Source of the DNA: JABDMH01 sp965223025
Lineage (GTDB): Bacteria > Bacteroidota > Bacteroidia > Chitinophagales > Saprospiraceae
Length of the DNA stretch: 64,000 bases
Direction: 5' to 3'
Assembly: GCA_965223025.1 (NCBI GenBank)
Contig: CBDCVP010000023.1
Location: 62,001 to 126,000 of the forward strand
A program made the position numbers and the translations under genes. Below the pieces are notes generated by a model. That model was not told the origin of the DNA. It was given only the letters and a program-made list of their open reading frames with translations, and searched no databases. Positions 63,548-64,000 of this stretch are shown here, in pieces; within the stretch, counting starts at the first letter, position 1; every line of letters starts with the position of its first letter.

Positions 63548-64000
63548 CTAAAAGAAGAGCCGCTTGTCGGGAAATCGGAGCTCCCAAGGGGTGAGGTTTA
63601 TCTGTTCTTTATCCCCTTCGACCGTAGCAAAGTCGGGATTCATGGTCATATTTGCGACGAGATTTGATCCGTACTGGTATCTTAGATCCAAGCCGGCGTC
63701 TCCCCGTACTTTCCTGTGGACACCTGTCAGGTCACTATCCTCGTACCTAGCGGTGGCATAGGGAAAGAGGGTCAAGCTGTGTCTTTTGACAGTATTGTAT
63801 GTCAAGTGCGTAAGTGTTCCTCCCTGTGAAACTCGGTAATTGTCACTAACTCGTTGCCACCATACTATTTCTTGATTGGCCCGGATGACTCTGCCAAAAT
63901 TAACTCCCCATGTATTTGTACTAGAATTATACTGGATGTTTTTCAGCTGAATGCCGATTTCGACCACCCATTTGTCATCACTGACCGCAGTTTTTGCCTC
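63548..64000 (-). pseudogene. DUF5916 protein, middle part (5' end outside window)
   Basis: The frame is open to the right edge (visible upstream residues include SDDKWVVEIGIQLKNIQY), so the true start is outside. The piece covers GLDLRYQYGSNLVANMTM, NPDFATVEGDKEQINLTP and ELRFPDKRLFF, the most conserved block of DUF5916, which usually follows a carbohydrate-binding-like N-terminal domain. It ends at TAG where other members have Leu. Exported outer-membrane protein of unknown function. Confidence 0.8.

Noticed and set aside
1..64000. CRISPR arrays, rRNA, tRNA and integrase genes
   Set aside because: No regularly spaced repeats, no tRNA-like cloverleaf with CCA-type end, and no integrase or transposase protein were recognised anywhere.

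Overview
The window reads as a stretch of chromosome from a Bacteroidota bacterium, probably a marine or otherwise polysaccharide-degrading member of the Saprospiria/Cytophagia type. Evidence: three proteins end in type IX secretion (T9SS) sorting domains of the 'NYPNPF' kind; there is an ECF sigma / FecR (DUF4974) / STN-type TonB receptor set; DUF5916, DUF4202 and GH92 proteins are present; and some promoters carry the TAnnTTTG element. GC is moderate (high 40s by eye), with two clearly AT-richer genes (the serine hydrolase at 5.1-6.2 kb and the Fic protein at 44.9-46.0 kb). No species can be named from sequence alone.

Layout. 0-8.6 kb: the tail of a DUF1592/1588/1585 protein and its DUF1552 partner, a BtuB-like TonB receptor, an AT-rich serine hydrolase lipoprotein, a DUF4202 protein and an SLC13 carboxylate transporter. 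8.8-18.7 kb: a Tat-exported Gfo/Idh/MocA oxidoreductase, then an ECF sigma factor divergent from FecR, a large TonB receptor and a T9SS-secreted protein made of two ~490-residue tandem copies. 19-26.5 kb: an unknown exported protein, a T9SS-tagged PQQ sugar dehydrogenase, a Tat-type mannonate dehydratase-like enolase-superfamily enzyme and a 14-repeat FG-GAP/ASPIC protein. 26.7-44.6 kb: a carbohydrate block with four Cys-type sulfatases, a GH92 alpha-mannosidase-like protein, two GH71/GH99-like proteins (one fused to LamG and a T9SS tag), a six-hairpin glycosidase, a Tat-type aldo/keto reductase and a second Gfo/Idh/MocA protein. This is consistent with breakdown of a sulfated, alpha-mannose-containing glycan, but no SusC/SusD pair is present.

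44.9-48.6 kb: a class II Fic protein with a cluster of TGCGGA half-sites over its promoter, and KatG with a good terminator. 48.9-54.3 kb: secreted beta-structured proteins, a Tat-type DapA/aldolase-family protein and a pectate-lyase-fold protein. 54.3-59.3 kb: a minus-strand operon (sugar-porter MFS, GH43, GH26, PhyH oxygenase) in which GH43 is broken at an A9 run. 59.7-61.9 kb: an Nramp-related transporter lacking the metal motif, coupled to a sugar isomerase/epimerase-like TIM barrel. The right edge holds a DUF5916 gene interrupted by an in-frame TAG.

Two themes tie the window together. One is extracellular glycan breakdown (sulfatases, GHs, T9SS cargo). The other is an unusual number of normally cytoplasmic sugar enzymes carrying twin-arginine leaders: two Gfo/Idh/MocA proteins, an aldo/keto reductase, a mannonate dehydratase-like enzyme and a DapA/KDG-aldolase-like enzyme. 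Together with the exported PQQ sugar dehydrogenase they could form a periplasmic sugar-acid route; this is inference.
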